The translations under genes were made by a program, and so were the position numbers. Below the pieces are notes generated by a model that worked only from the letters and a program-made list of their open reading frames with translations, did no database searches and was not told the DNA's origin. From Ectocarpus siliculosus (Eukaryota; Sar; Phaeophyceae; Ectocarpales; Ectocarpaceae), in contig FN649729.1 of assembly GCA_000310025.1 (NCBI GenBank), forward strand, positions 4,014,964 to 4,078,963: DNA of 64,000 nucleotides, written 5' to 3'. Positions 12,465 through 24,669 of the stretch are shown here, piece after piece (position 1 is the stretch's first letter; every line of letters begins with the position of its first letter).

Positions 12465-12758
12465 TCGTCGGGCAGGGAGGACGACGAGTACGAGGAACGC
12501 TTGGCCCGGTTGGAGCAAAGGAGTTCATTGTTTATTGTCCGAGCCCGAGTGAAGAATTCTGGTGGCGTGAAGGCGTTGCGAAAGCAAGTCTTCCGCGCGG
12601 CGGAGTGCAACAAAGCACACTACCCGGTGGGAGAAGCGGTCTATCACGACAACGAGGCACCCCTGAGCCTTTCCCCCACCACAACATTCGAGCGGAGTAG
12701 GGGCTATACGAGGCCAATTAGCCGTGAAGTGAGCACATCAGACGCACCGAACGCCTGA
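12465..12758 (+). CDS. Possible exon, unknown product
   Basis: This frame reads EDDEYEERLARLEQRSS and then a basic stretch (VKALRKQVFRAAECNKAHY), with an acceptor-like gtcgggcag just upstream at about 12475. It resembles a coding exon, with an acidic then helical basic segment. No start codon or partner exon was established. Confidence 0.35.
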   Translation, partial: SSGREDDEYEERLARLEQRSSLFIVRARVKNSGGVKALRKQVFRAAECNKAHYPVGEAVYHDNEAPLSLSPTTTFERSRGYTRPISREVSTSDAPNA

Positions 12759-12778
12759 AGAGTAGACGAGCATCAAAC

Positions 12779-13312
12779 TAGTTACCGTCGAGCGTTGATC
12801 TCCTGGACTGGGGCACAAAGACCGCACCGAAAGTTCCGTACAAGAACGTTCCGCGGTCTCCGGACTCTCACCTAATCGGGCGCTCGATTCCCAGGCACGA
12901 TGGGCGCGCGGTGATGCTTGACACTGTCGTCCTTGGGTACAATGCGCACCCTGGCTCCTCCTATTGGCAGCCTCTGTCGTTCGTTTACGGGACACAGAAC
13001 GGGGAGTTCACACGCGGACGATATGAGAAAAGAGTGACGGACTGCACAGACCGAAGCGGAGACGACCAACAAACACAAAACTACTTCAACCCAGCGGTGT
13101 ACAACATCAAGAGTCACCACGGCGCTTACGGCACAGATCATCAAGCTCCAACGATGCCACTACACAACATTCGTCGCCAACTCAGCACAGCAGAAGGTAG
13201 GCTGCAAAGAGTAGAACTGCTTCACACCACATCCCCAGCGGCAAAATGGAAGTCGGTGCCAAGAAATACAGGGTTGCGCGAAGGTAGAACGCCAAACTTT
13301 AGCGGAAAATAA
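12779..13312 (+). CDS. Possible exon or gene remnant, unknown product
   Basis: Open for 177 codons after a stop at 12776. It includes LDWGTKTAPKVPYKNVPRS, then HDGRAVMLDTVVLGYN and SYWQPLSFVYG, ending NFSGK. Composition is protein-like throughout. No upstream ATG gives the whole frame, so it is probably an exon or a broken gene. No family recognised. Confidence 0.35.
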
Positions 13313-14368
13313 AAATAAGCAAGCCTGTTTGGCCACGCGCAGGACATCTCTCGGGAAGCAGCATGCCTGTCTCGCGAGTTGGTCGGCAGTGCACCACGTG
13401 CAACGACAAATGCGAGACGTCCGACACAGGCTTTTGGAAAGAGCGCGGGGAAGTTTTGGCACACGTTGGTCAGACAATCTCTCCGCAAGCGCTCACCTGT
13501 GGGCGCGCTCGGCACGCAGGTACAGGACCGATAGATGCACAGTGGCGCTGTGACCCGTCGTTCTTGAACACAAGCGCACACTGACTTCTCGCGTTGATTG
13601 CCTGCCAATGGGTAGTTGAATTAGGGGGCTGCGGTGGATGAGAGATTCGTTTCGCGTGCTCGGATGAAGCAATAAAAGAGCAGAGTCACCCATGTTGCTC
13701 TCTTCTGCCGTTGGTTACTTCAGGTGGAGATCCGCAGCAAGCAACAACAAATCAAGCAGACAAGAGAGACCGAGAGACGCGAAAGGGGAGTAAGACAAGG
13801 GCAAGGGTCGGAGAGGAAAGGGACAGGCTGCTTGGCTTTTTGTCGTCCCGAAGAAGTTCCCCCTCGGGCTCCACGCTCCTGCTGTAAAACAGTAATTGTA
13901 CAAATGAGAGGTAGGACCGCAAGACCGCAGGATACGCTGAAGACGATAGGTGGAAGGGTGTGCACTGCCCGCGGTTGCTCCTGCTGCTGTAGGGTTGTGT
14001 TGTGGCCGACGTCTTTTGTTTTCACACGCAGTATCGATCGAATTCACGGGGAAAAACAAGCGTTGAGGGAATTTTCATCGCACCTACGATGGGTGTGCCC
14101 AAAAACTGTCCTATTCAAAGGACTAATTGGTCTAGAATATGTGTCCCATCCACGGTTCTGAAGTGGATCGCCTGCTCATCTCCGGAAGTGCCGCATCCAT
14201 GCCGTGAAAGTATGGACTTTTGATAGAGACGAGTTAAAATGTTTTGGGATATGAATACCAGAAATCGGGTGCCTGTGTGTCCAGGGCGGTCACTCAAAAA
14301 ATAATACGGCATCCCATACTGCACCATCAAAACAATCGAAACGCCAGGACACCTGTGCTACCTTTTCG
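13313..14368. other. No gene recognised
   Basis: Only overlapping short frames. The region leads into the HNH gene at 14369. No clear promoter motif was seen. Confidence 0.5.
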
Positions 14369-14836
14369 ATGACACCGTTAACGCCAGATCAAACACAAAA
14401 GCATCCAATGTACGACAAGAGACGCACCCGAGCCCTTCAAAACAAACGATACCGAAGGTCCGCTGCGTACAAAAGGCACTTGGAAGCCAGGAAAACTGAC
14501 GTGGCTTACCGGTGGCGCGTGTTCAAGGAGCAGGCTAAAAGGCGGAATATTAATGTGTCGATTAGCTTTGACGAGTACAGTAGCATCGTGCGTAGCGCGT
14601 GCTGGTATTGCGGCGATTTTACATACAAAGGGTACTCAGGCGTAGACCGCGTGCATAACGCAGGGACGTACCAAAAAGACAACGTTGTCGCATCCTGCAA
14701 AACTTGCAATTTCATGAAAGGATCACTTTCGGTCACCGAGTTCTTGGGAAAGGTCGAACGCATCGCAGGGGAGCAACACGCAACGTCCACAGGGAAGGCC
14801 GTAAATATCTCGGAGGTTGTTGGTCCACAGATTTAG
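14369..14836 (+). CDS. Small HNH-family endonuclease
   Basis: A 155-aa single-exon gene, ATG at 14369. The N-terminal ~60 residues are very basic (KRRTRALQNKRYRR) and probably bind DNA. The nuclease core lies at residues 67-130: Cys78-x2-Cys81 and Cys110-x2-Cys113 form a zinc knuckle, separated by GVDRVHN (residues 91-97) and DNVVASC (104-110). This arrangement, Cys-x2-Cys, then a G-(I/V)-D-R-V motif, then N-V-V-x2-C-x2-C-N-x-M-K-G, is typical of compact HNH nucleases in large DNA viruses, phages and some algal genomes. Expected activity is metal-dependent DNA nicking or cleavage. It stands alone, with no partner gene nearby. Length fits the free-standing family. Confidence 0.8.
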   Translation: MTPLTPDQTQKHPMYDKRRTRALQNKRYRRSAAYKRHLEARKTDVAYRWRVFKEQAKRRNINVSISFDEYSSIVRSACWYCGDFTYKGYSGVDRVHNAGTYQKDNVVASCKTCNFMKGSLSVTEFLGKVERIAGEQHATSTGKAVNISEVVGPQI

Positions 14837-15354
14837 TTTCACCACGCGGCCCTTGTCGTTGACTGTGACACCTTACCAGCCCGAGAGAGCGGCATCTATC
14901 TATGTGTCGGTTGGTCTTGTTCTTCCAATTAGGTTCATCGGTCGACCGATACAGGACAAGCGGGTATGTCACGATCGGTCGGAGCCATTGACGGGGGGCA
15001 CTTGTGTGGATTCAGAGACCGAAGTTTGCGGGACAAATGCAAAAATGCTGTGGCAGGAGCTAAAAAAATTGAAGTCTAGTTGAGTATGAGGTTTCTGCCA
15101 GCCGTCTTTCGCGGCCGAGGGTTGCGTGTGCACAATTGTTTTCTGCCGCCTTTCGCGGCTGAGGGATGATTCCAACCTGAGTGTACACTAGGATGTTCAC
15201 AAGCTATGCATTTTGCCGTGGCGCACGAACGATGCCACAACGGTCTGCGGCGTGGTCGCCTCCCCTATTTCGGGCATCTAGATCACGGTATGTTTTACAG
15301 ACGCTCACAAAATAACAACGGAGAACAGGGAACAAAATCGGACAAACACGCCGG
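14837..15354. other. No gene recognised
   Basis: The word tttcgcggc(c/t)gagggt/a occurs twice (about 15105 and 15150). Otherwise featureless. Confidence 0.5.
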
Positions 15355-15910
15355 CTTGCCAGGTAACCCTTACCCTAAGCGCCGACCTTCACCAGGGTTA
15401 CAGCGTGTGTGTCATCAGGTACACTGCTAATCTCTGCACGTGTCTGCGAACGCGCACCCGCGTCAGAGAAGCTGCGAAAAGACGCACCTCTGAATTTTGG
15501 AAGAGTTGTACGCGGGGCGAAGCTGGATCCCATATATCCGTTCCCACTGGCGCCACCTCTCTCTTGGCGTTCCTCCGCTCTATGCGGTGGTTGCGCCTAT
15601 GCGCCTACGCTACTGCTGTCGACCGACTTGACGGGTACCCCTTACTCTGGGCACCGACCTTCACAGAAGTTGCCGCGTGCGTGTCCTCTCGTACACTGCT
15701 ACTCTCTGCATGTGTCTGCGAAAAATCGCCCGCGCCAGAAGCTGCGAAAAAGACGCACCTTTGTAGTTTGAGGAAGCGCGGTTGTACACGGGGCGAAGCT
15801 AGATCCTATGATTCGTTCCCACTGGCCGCCTCTCTCTTTGTGTAGCTTCCCTCTGTACCGTGGTTACGCCTGTACGCCGTCGCGACTGCTGCTGGCTGCC
15901 CCTGTGTGTC
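15355..15910. repeat. 272-bp direct repeat, two diverged copies
   Basis: gtacactgct(a)ctctgca occurs at 15419 and 15691, and the following about 200 bp (gaagctgcgaaaa, gcaccttt/ctg, cggggcgaagct, ttcccactggc) are shared. Copies are imperfect with small indels. Confidence 0.75.
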
Positions 15911-15919
15911 GTGCACGAG

Positions 15920-17681
15920 ACAAAGAACAGGTGCCGCCCGGACGAACATTAGAAAAGAGTGACGACTGCGTTGACACTCGGGGACACGCCGCCAACTCGG
16001 CTAGACGAGCATCGAATAAGTTACCGGCTACTGGACTGCCACCATCACCACCATGAACAAAAACAAGCGAGGCACGTCATAGCTTACTCACCTCCCTGTC
16101 TTGCTGCCCTCTCTACCCTGCTGTTCTGCTGTGCTTGCTTTCGCCATAAGACGAAAAAAAGGAGGCACCGCAGACTGTAGAACCTATGTAATTCCTCCGC
16201 ACATCCACATGTTCAGCTCACCCAGGTTCAGTGCTGCACGACTGAAAAAAAAAAAAAGTAGGCGGAGGAACAAAAATTATCGTTTTACGCAGAAGAACTG
16301 CGCGACCGGCGTACATCCATCCAAGGCTAAAGGTTGACAGCAGTAGACTATTCCAGTAGCTATATAGGGAACCAAGATTTGGGAAATTCCGTCAACTGTA
16401 GGCTTCAAACTTGTCGGCGCAATACGCAGCCCCTCTTCTAAAAAAATGTGAGACTCGTATCTACGCGGCGCAACCACACTGCTGTGCACCCGCCAAATCG
16501 ACCAAGCACAAGAACGCGCCCGCTACAGCATCAATCGCCACCAAACTTTGAGGGAAGATGGACTGAGAACCACAGAGTATATTTCAGAAAGGTTGAACTT
16601 GATTGATGACGGGAATAGAGAGGTAGACACGGATGAAGTCGAAAACTTGCATTCACATACAGGGACCATGCTTATCTTAGGCCATGCCGCCGGCAATACC
16701 GAGCCCTGGTAAGGTTAGCTGCTGATGTTGTGGTTGTACAGCACTTGGAATTATGCTGCAAGACGTACTACAGGTGGAGTACTCTTGAATGGCGTCAGCT
16801 AGATTTGAACTGAAAATGCTGTGTTGCACCGCACACACTTGTGCCTGTTGACTCGGGGCCCTCACCCAGCAGCACAACTCTCTGGAATTCCGGGAAAAAA
16901 AAAATGAGAGGATGGAGTAGCGACAGTAACACGGCCAAGGAACTTGGTCGCTGATAACGTTGTGCTATCTGATGTCGCACGCAGACGGCACGGCCGGCAA
17001 TATGTACACATTATTAATGGTTGAAGTATTTTTTCTCAAAGCATAAGCATACATGCGAATACATGTACATACATACATTGTACGCACTGAGCATTGGGTG
17101 TGTCGAAAACGCGATGAAATACTTACACACGAACACCGCACACAAGACCGCCCCCCCCGGATTGTCCAAACCTAGCAACAAACATCTTATTTACAGTCAG
17201 TAAAAACGACACAAGCAAGCCCGGAACGCACACAGCATCCCCGTACCTTTCAGGCAGTTTGTGACCCACAAAATACCATGCCAATAAACAACGGACACCC
17301 AGCGCGGCCGAAGGAAAAATAATCCCCCCCGTCCACCTCCCTGCGCAACTGGGTAGGAGAACACAGGGGAGAAAACGCTCGCTCTAGCCGACTGGTCAGC
17401 GTTAGGCTTCTGTTCATCCGCCTGACATTTTGCATCCCAGGGTCGTCGTATTTGACGGATGGCTGCATCCAACGGAAGTGAAGCACGGGCCTGTTTAACC
17501 ACCAACAAAGACGCGCAAAATGTGGCATTGAAATATGGAGTTACAATGAATCATACCACAGCGATCTTTCCCTACGATGGTGGAGATCTGACGTGCAAGA
17601 ATGCCCGGCACGACACCCCCAATCCCAAGCCAGGTCTCTCAAGGAACGTTACATGCACCTGCCTGAAGAAGTAGTCAGATC
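15920..17681. other. No gene recognised
   Basis: Contains A/G runs (about 16245) and short frames only. Confidence 0.45.
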
Positions 17682-20137
17682 TCAGTTCCAGGCGTCGGTG
17701 ACGAGATCCGCAACACCATCATCTGTGTCCCCGTCACTCCAACCCGGGTCGTCGCTCTTCCCACTCAACCTGTCAGATCCCCCATCGCTGGACCCAGATT
17801 CGCCCGAAACCAACTTGATCAAATCGTCGAGCGCACCGACCGAACCGTCGCCGTTCTCGTCCGACTCGGGGTCCTCCAGTTCTGCGTTCTTCGATTCCGC
17901 GGCCTCGCCAGAGGAAACGTCGTTGCTCGCAGGTGACCTGGGCTGGAGTTAAATGAGCAGTGCCAAACGCCGCTTCATCCTAGTAGAAGAACAAGGTCGC
18001 CAAAAGCTTCACGCATTCGTCGACATCCACGGCCCACGTGCCGTCCTGCTCTTCGAAGAACAACGGCTTATCAAACAAACCTTCCGTCCGTACGCTCTTA
18101 AGGACGAGTACCCACATCTTGTCGAACGGCAGCCCGGAAATTGCCGGGAGGCAGTCACAGCCCGACTCCAGGAAGGTTAGGGCGAACAGACGGACCTTGT
18201 CGTTGTCCGTGGGGATCCAGTTCCCGAAGGTCAATGGCGGCCACGCGGACTCGCTTCTGTCCTGGAGTTCGCAGATGCTGGCGAACACTCCGTTCATCCA
18301 CAGGAACTTGGTCTCGCCACCCACGACCCTCAGAACTGTCACATCAACTGCCCTCTCGCCACGGGGCGTGAGCCAACCAGTTGTCATCGCCAGTAGAATG
18401 ATCATCCATAGGTCCGTGTCTACCGATGAAACGACCCACTTGTCGAAGCTTTTCCCCCAGTACTTCTTCGCCCAAGCGATGAAGTGTATCACGGAGAGCT
18501 CAGCCTCGCCGATGTATGGCCCACGCTGTCGCTCGACGCCCTCGATCGTGTCGGTTCTGTCTCGAAAGTGAAGGAGTGGTTCAGTTTCGGGAAGCGCCTC
18601 CCCGGCACCTTCCCTTGCCATCTCGAGACCTATGCCCTCGGCATCTACACCAGGTGGATGATCAGCACTCAGATCAGGCTCACCTCCAACGCCATAGAAT
18701 GCGACGATTCCATTCGGCTTGGTGTCGCCGGTCCAGACATCATCAGCTAGCACGCGCGTGGCGAGGTGGGCGGCGATTCCGTCCCGCGCCGCCTTGCCAT
18801 CGGCTCGAAGCCATGACCCATACTGTAACGAAGGAACCGGGTCCGTTGACTTCGGGTCGAAGGTCCTAGAGCACTCACCAAGTTTCTCGCTTCTCCCAAG
18901 CTGTTCGTGTCCTTTGATCACGGGCACCAGTTCCTGTCGGTCGTAGCACACCACGAGTAGCTCCGTCGACTGCAGCCACTTCGACAACAGCTGCTTCTTG
19001 AAGTAGTCGATAATCCCGCAGTTCCCTTCTCGAGATATTCCGGGTGCACCCCTTGGTGGATAGACACGGGGAGATCCACGCCATGAGCGTCGGCTTCGTA
19101 AAACGGGTCGTCTGCGAATCCATCGGCACAATGTTCTCTGACCCATTTCCCTGGACCTGCCGCCTTGTTGGCGTGCTTGGCTCCTGATACGTTAAAAGGA
19201 GAGATTTCCAACAGGGGTGTATGGTGGTGGTGGTGGTGGGTTGGGGGTGAACACAATGCGATGCGGTATGCATTACGGTAATAACAGTCAAAACACGGGC
19301 GTGGAGAATGGGTAAACTTCGGCTGGGAGCGAGAGCTCGAGATGGCAACGCTCTTCAGCGCTTAGTCTGTACAGTCAGACTAACCCGCTACAGAGTCAAT
19401 ACATATCTACTCGTTTAAATTGCGCACGCTCTCTCCCTCACCTCCCGTCGCGTTCGCCATGCTGTACGGCGTGGCCGCTCCTATGGACGCCACCATTTCC
19501 AGCATCTGGTCTTGTGTCACCACACCCCCGCCTTCTCTGGCGGCATCAAACATGTTCAGCGTGAGGGCCTTCCACTCTTGGCCTCCAGCGTAGGAATTGC
19601 CGACGGAGTCCTTCAGTGCAGACGACCTCCCTTGACTCTTCGTGGCCTTGTTGGTGCTGTTCCTAGCCGGGATGGAGAAAACCTTCTTCTTGGTCGCGCC
19701 CTTTAGTTTTTTCTTCTTGAAGACGTAGTACAGGACACACTCGTGCATTTTCGCACGAGCTTTGGCGGCCGCGTCGATAATCTCTTGCCACTTGACCGGC
19801 GGAAACACTCTCCCGTCCAACGCCACGACCTTGTCTTTGCCATCGTCGCCTTTAAATGCCGGGCTCTCTCTCAAGCAGTCCATCGCCGCCCTGACTGCTG
19901 GCGCACGCTTCACCGCCAACTCTCTGCAACGGTCTCTTTCTGTGTGTGGTTTCTCGATGAAATGCGATTCGAAGTCGAAGATGGCGACTTCACGAAGCTG
20001 GGCAATCGGTTCCAGCTTTTCTATCGTGCTCGAAATGGCCCTTTTCGTCAACGTCTTGTAGAGACGATTGGACACCTCCTGCCGCTCGTCCAAGCCGATT
20101 CGCGCAAAAGTGTCAGCGCGAGTGAGACGGAGAATAG
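17682..20137 (-). CDS. Spliced PIN/FEN1-like nuclease-domain protein with acidic tail
   Basis: Inferred exons, read leftward: about 20137-19442, 19183-18038 and 17937-17682. Introns: 19184-19441 (donor GTGAGG, acceptor GTATCAG) and 17938-18037 (donor GTGGGC, acceptor CCCAG); both join in phase. The middle exon holds ELLVVCYDRQELVPVIKG, then SSVDTDLWMIILLAM, then FLESGCDCLPAISGLPF. This is the order of Asp-bearing segments seen in the XPG/FEN1-like branch of the PIN superfamily (VxFDRY..SIK, S.DTD, GCD). The last exon is acidic (PESDENGDGS, WSDGDTDDG) and ends VTDAWN. The first exon is basic-helical with Lys-rich FKKKKLKGATKKK. A single missing G in the run at about 19029 (gagaagggaac) breaks exon 2. 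The upstream start lies beyond 20137. A nuclease or nuclease-like role is inference only. Confidence 0.5.
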
Positions 20138-20298
20138 CTGGGATACGACCCTCATATCATTGCGCGAATAACTCGACACCTCCGTCAGATGATCTACCGC
20201 GAGGAACTGGTACTTGTCGTTGCCGGTGATGAAAAAAATGGGGGCGATACGGCGAAGGCCTCAAGCCCCGGGTCATGTGTCATGTTTGACTCGTACCA

Positions 20299-20574
20299 TC
20301 ATGGCAAAGCACCGAGTCTATTTTTAACTTCAAGACAGACGTACTTGCCCAATCGAAGCCCAGATTTTCTATAAATTGTTATGATAGCCTGACCCTGACC
20401 TAGCGTGGTTGTATCGGGCATTTCCATCGTATCTTTTGGATGGGGATCGTGTATCCAGTGGATGTACATGCGCAACATGAACGAGCGTGCGTTCGAACCC
20501 CCAGGCGTGGGCTCTCCTGAAATTTGAATTTTGAACACACCATGCTTATCTCCTGCCACACTAAATCGCCTCAA
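20299..20574 (-). CDS. Probable upstream exon, unknown
   Basis: A frame of 91 codons with protein-like composition (GVFKIQISGEPTPGG, FMLRMYIHWIHD, IITIYRKSGLRL). It lies 160 bp upstream of the PIN-like gene on the same strand. It may be a 5' exon of that gene or a separate small gene; no donor could be assigned with confidence. No family recognised. Confidence 0.35.
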   Translation of the reverse strand: MRRFSVAGDKHGVFKIQISGEPTPGGSNARSFMLRMYIHWIHDPHPKDTMEMPDTTTLGQGQAIITIYRKSGLRLGKYVCLEVKNRLGALP

Positions 20575-20984
20575 ACCTTTTGCATTAGGTGGCAGTGAGA
20601 CCTAGGTATATGTCGGCAGCATAAGTAGGCTGCAAGACGCCAACCTTGCGTAGAGGTCGGTTCGCGTGTGAAGCTTCCTCGCTGATTTTGGAGCTGCTGC
20701 AGTGTGGTACGCTCTGGCTAAAGATCAAATTTCTCACCCTACCATGTGTTTCTGGGCGTATTAAACATACCCTACTGTGCTCTTGCATCGTGTTAACATA
20801 TCTCTCGAGTTGTCTGGGCAGATTAGCTTCTGGTTTGCCCTCTAGAGCCGGTCCTGGGTGTGGAGGTCTGTTCCGCCGCGAGCCGCCTCATCAGAGGGGT
20901 TTCCACAGGGGGCTGCTTTCCCGTTGGAAGCTTTTTTTCTCACACTTACTTTTTTTTTTTTTCAGTCGTGCAGCACTGGGTTGC
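20575..20984. other. No gene recognised
   Basis: Low-information sequence. A pyrimidine-rich run (ttactttttttttttttcag) at about 20946 looks like a splice acceptor on + but has no assignable exons. Confidence 0.4.
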
Positions 20985-21425
20985 ACTTTGCGGCTCAGGA
21001 TCTGTGGAGCATTCGCACGGGTGGGGACAGGGGAAAGGAGTCTAGACATCTACGCCAATGGACTCTCGGAGATAGCGAGTGTACACGCCTTCCCGCCGAA
21101 ATGGTCGAGGTAAGGGTTCCCGGTTTCCCTGTCGGGTTGCTCTTTGCCGTTGCTCCCTCGCTGGACCCTCCCTAGACCATCACGCTAGCACAAAGCCAAA
21201 GCGAGGTACCACGACTCATACATACATGTTTTGCGTCCATCGCCTGGTTTTTGTGTCCCGTAGTTTCGTATTGTTACCAAACTCGTACAGTGGTGGGGTC
21301 ATGGACGAGGATGCCCGTTACTGGTGCTTTACGGTGTGAACGCCCAGCACGCCCAGATCAACGCTCAGCTCACCGGGAGCCGAGACAATGCTCTTCGTGA
21401 GCTGATCACTCAGACTATGGGAGTC
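20985..21425 (+). repeat. Dispersed repeat, copy 1 (pairs with 24670-25350)
   Basis: Shares with the second copy: gcacgg(a/g)t(t/g)ggga, acgcc(g/a)atggactctcggaga, and the 3' part with aacgc(c/t)cag repeats and ctgatcactcaga. It ends just before a satellite array. In copy 2 the 3' part is a small membrane-protein ORF; here that frame is broken. Confidence 0.7.
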
Positions 21426-21429
21426 GCCT

Positions 21430-21625
21430 CAGGGGATCCAAGACAGTGACTTCGCTGTTGACTCCCACCACAGGTTGGACCATTTTTTTTTCCAAGGCAG
21501 TGACCTCCCTGTTGACTCCCACCACGGTTTGACCATTTTTTTTTCTTCCGGGTTGGACCATTTTTTTCCAAGACAAATGACTTCGCTAGTGATTCCCACC
21601 ACGGGTTGGACCATTTTTATCCGAG
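21430..21625. repeat. Short array of the 55-bp 'cccaccacgggttgg' satellite
   Basis: About four units (gtgacttcgct...gactcccaccac(a/g)ggttggacca followed by a T run). Same family and orientation as the large array at 23430-24420. Confidence 0.9.
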
Positions 21626-21629
21626 ACAG

Positions 21630-22374
21630 TTAGCCCTGCGCCTGACCCCCCAAAATGTTGTATGCGCGTGGCACGGCTATTCGGCTTTCTCTGGCCAAAA
21701 CAAAGTTCTTCCGCTCGTCCGGTTGACGACGCCAAACCTTGTTTTGACTTGATATTAGACAGCGAGAGGAGAACGTGGAATACTCGATGCCACAAACGAA
21801 CTGGCTCTTGCGGTTTAGTACACGCCTGTGAAGAGGACATATGCGTGTTTTTGTCGGTCAGTTTTTCAATCGGCGGATTCTATCCCATCAAACCCTTTGC
21901 AAATCAAGTATTTTTCGGCCAAATTCACAGCGGCCGCAAGGGTGTGGACCTTTTGCGAAAATCGCCACCGACCAAAACATAGCTACCGTTCTCACGGAGG
22001 TGATACAAGAAACCGCTCCAGAATCCGCGCTACGGACGTCTCTCAGTACGAATCCTTAAATGGGGTAGTTTTGGGGTTGACGCACGGGTCCAAAAGTCCA
22101 GAAAAAGTCCCCGCCTGTCAAGCAAAAAAAAAATGTGGTGACCACACAACCAGCCGATTATGTGTTGACGGGCGGATCAAGGGCGCGGAGGTCCACTGCC
22201 GCCTGCAGGGCGATCATCTAGGAAGCGAGCTCTGGAAGGATCAATGCTAGGGGGGAGGGTGCGAGGGGGTGGTCTGTCTGGGATTTGGGAACGGGGGCGA
22301 AGCAGGCGCGACGTTGGAAAAAGCTCACATTGATGTGTGGGATTGATTTTTCCGTGCGTTTTTTTTTTGCTCAT
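21630..22374. other. No gene recognised
   Basis: Unassigned sequence between satellite and tandem duplication. Short ORFs only. Confidence 0.45.
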
Positions 22375-23230
22375 GAACTGACTTTTGGGCAACATTGCTT
22401 GATCCACCACCGACGCTGCACTGCAGCTCTTCCTGCCGTTGCTTCGCCATTAGTGGCAGTGGTTTCCCTGCTTTCGTCGCAGTGTCTCTTCAACCCCTTG
22501 AAGGGGCGGGTAGGGCAGCGGCGGCCTCAGCTCCTTTTTGTACCATGGTGTAAAATTCAGTCCACCTGCCCTTCTTTTTGGTCGGTGTTTGTTTTTCCGC
22601 TAATCATCTCCAAAGTGTGCACTGGCGCAACGGCACTGCCACCGGCGCTACTGCAGCTGTTGCCACCGTCCCTGCACCACGAGTAGCAGCGGTTTTCTTA
22701 CTTTCCTTGCAATGTCTATTGAGCCCCATAGACGGGCAGTGACGGGGGTGGTCGTTGCATACCCGTTTGGGTGTGAAGTGATGTAGGGTGAGATCGCTGC
22801 CTCTTCCGTGTGCGTGTGTGACGCGTCGTTCAACTGACTTTTGGGCGACATTGCTTGACTCCACCACCGACGCTACACTGCAGCTCTTCCTGCCGTTGTT
22901 GCACTACGAGTAGCAGCGGCTTTCCTTCTTTCGTCGCAGTGTCTCTTCAACCCCTTAGAAGGGCGGGAAGGGCGGCGGCGGCTTCAGTTGCTGTAATGTT
23001 GTAAAATCAGACCCACGTGCTCTCGCTGATCTGGTGTATTTGGTGATTTTTTTTCCGCTCATCCGCTCATCTCTGAAATTTGTGCCAGCGCGCAACGGCT
23101 CTACCGCCGGTGCTACTGCAGCTACTACGACCGTTCTTGTGGCATGAGTAGCGGTGACTGTTCTGTTCTCTACGCAATGTCCTTGCGGCCCCACAGCCGG
23201 GTGGGAACGGAGACGGCTGCAGCAATCCCA
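22375..23230. repeat. Tandem duplication of a ~457-bp unit
   Basis: acttttgggc(a/g)acattgcttga at about 22380 and 22837. Shared later blocks are cgcagtgtctcttcaacccc, gctactgcagct, cgagtagcagcggctttcc and caatgtc. Copies are diverged. Confidence 0.8.
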
Positions 23231-23429
23231 TTTCGTCGTCAACTCAAAAAAAAACAAGACACACCAAAGCCGATTGTGCAGTCTTTTCAACTGTTGAACT
23301 GACGTGGCCGCCAAAAATGTGGGGATTGATTGGCCACGAAACAAAAACTTCAAAAGAATGGGCTGTTCGAAAGAACATCCGCTGGACAGAAAATTGGCCC
23401 AAAAAGAGGGTCAGGCGCAGGGCTAACAG

Positions 23430-24420
23430 TGACTTCGCTAGTGACTCCCACCACGGGTTAGACCATTTTTTTTTCCCGAGACAGGGACTTCGCCGGCGAC
23501 TCCCACCACGGGCTGCACTTTTTTTTGTTCCAAGACGATTGACTTCGCTGGTGGCCCCCACCACGGGTTGGACCATTTTTTTTTCCAAGACAGCGACTTC
23601 GCTGGTGACTCCCACCACGGGTTGGACTATTTTTTTTCCGAGACCGTGACTTCGCTGGTGACTCCCACCACGGGTTGAACCATTTTTTCTCCAAAACAAG
23701 TAACTTCGCCGGTGACTCCCACCACGGGTTGGACAATTTTTTTCCCCAAGACAATGGCTTCGCTGGTGACTTCCACCACGGGTTGGACCATTATTTTCCA
23801 AGACAGTGACTTCGCTAGTGACTCCCACCACGGGTTGGACCATTTTTTTTCCGAGACCGTGACTTCGCTGGTGACTCCCACCACGGGTTGAACCATTTTT
23901 TCTCCAAAACAAGTAACTTCGCCGGTGACTCCCACCACGGGTTGGACCATTTTTTCCCCAAGACAAGTGACTTCGCTGGTGACTCCCACCACGGGTTCGA
24001 CCATTATTTTCCAAGACAGTGACTTCGCTAGTGACTCCCAGCACGGGTTGCACCTTTTCTTTCCACGACAACTGACTTCGCTGTTGACTCCCACCACGGG
24101 TTATACCATTTTTTTCCCCAAGACAAGTGACTTCGCTGGTGACTCCCAGCACGGGTTGGACCATTTTTTCCCCCCACGACAATTGACTTCGCCGGTGACT
24201 CCCACCACGGGTTGGACCTTTTTTTTCCAAGACAAGTAACTTCGCCGGTGACTCCCACCACAGTTTGGATCACTTTTTTTCCAAGTGGCTTCGCTGGTGA
24301 CTCCCACCACGGGTTGGACCATAATTTTTCTTCCGGGTTGGACCATTTTTTTTCCAAGACAGTGACTTCGCTGGTGACTCCCACCACGGGTTGGACAATA
24401 TTTTTTGTGTGACATTTTTT
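23430..24420. repeat. ~55-bp satellite array, 18 units
   Basis: Each unit carries gactcccaccacgggttgga followed by ccatttttttt(t)cc(a/g)agac and a(g/c)tgacttcgctggt. I counted 18 copies of the cccaccacggg core. The unit is open on both strands, so it yields long spurious ORFs (up to 328 codons), which are not genes. Confidence 0.95.
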
Positions 24421-24669
24421 TCCGAAAATTTTGGCGATGAGAAAAAATGGCCATATCGGCACAAAAAAAACATGCTGAAATTTTCGTTGAACCGGTCCAG
24501 GTTCGGTTACCCGGTTGGAAGGACCGGTTTGTTTGAGAAAACAAAATGACAGCGGAGGCCAAGCGTGGCTTCCAACCTCACTCCACCCACCAAGTGTACT
24601 CCGCCGTACCAAAATCCGTTTCTTGCGGTTTAGCTTAGAGTCAAGAGCAGGAAAGCTCACTCCTGTTGC

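Noticed and set aside
15405-15845. 146-codon ORF
   Set aside because: Lies across a 272-bp direct repeat and overlaps another open frame; no protein character.
23244-24230. 328-codon ORF on minus strand
   Set aside because: It is a read-through of the 55-bp satellite; the peptide is a repeat of the unit and several frames are open at once.
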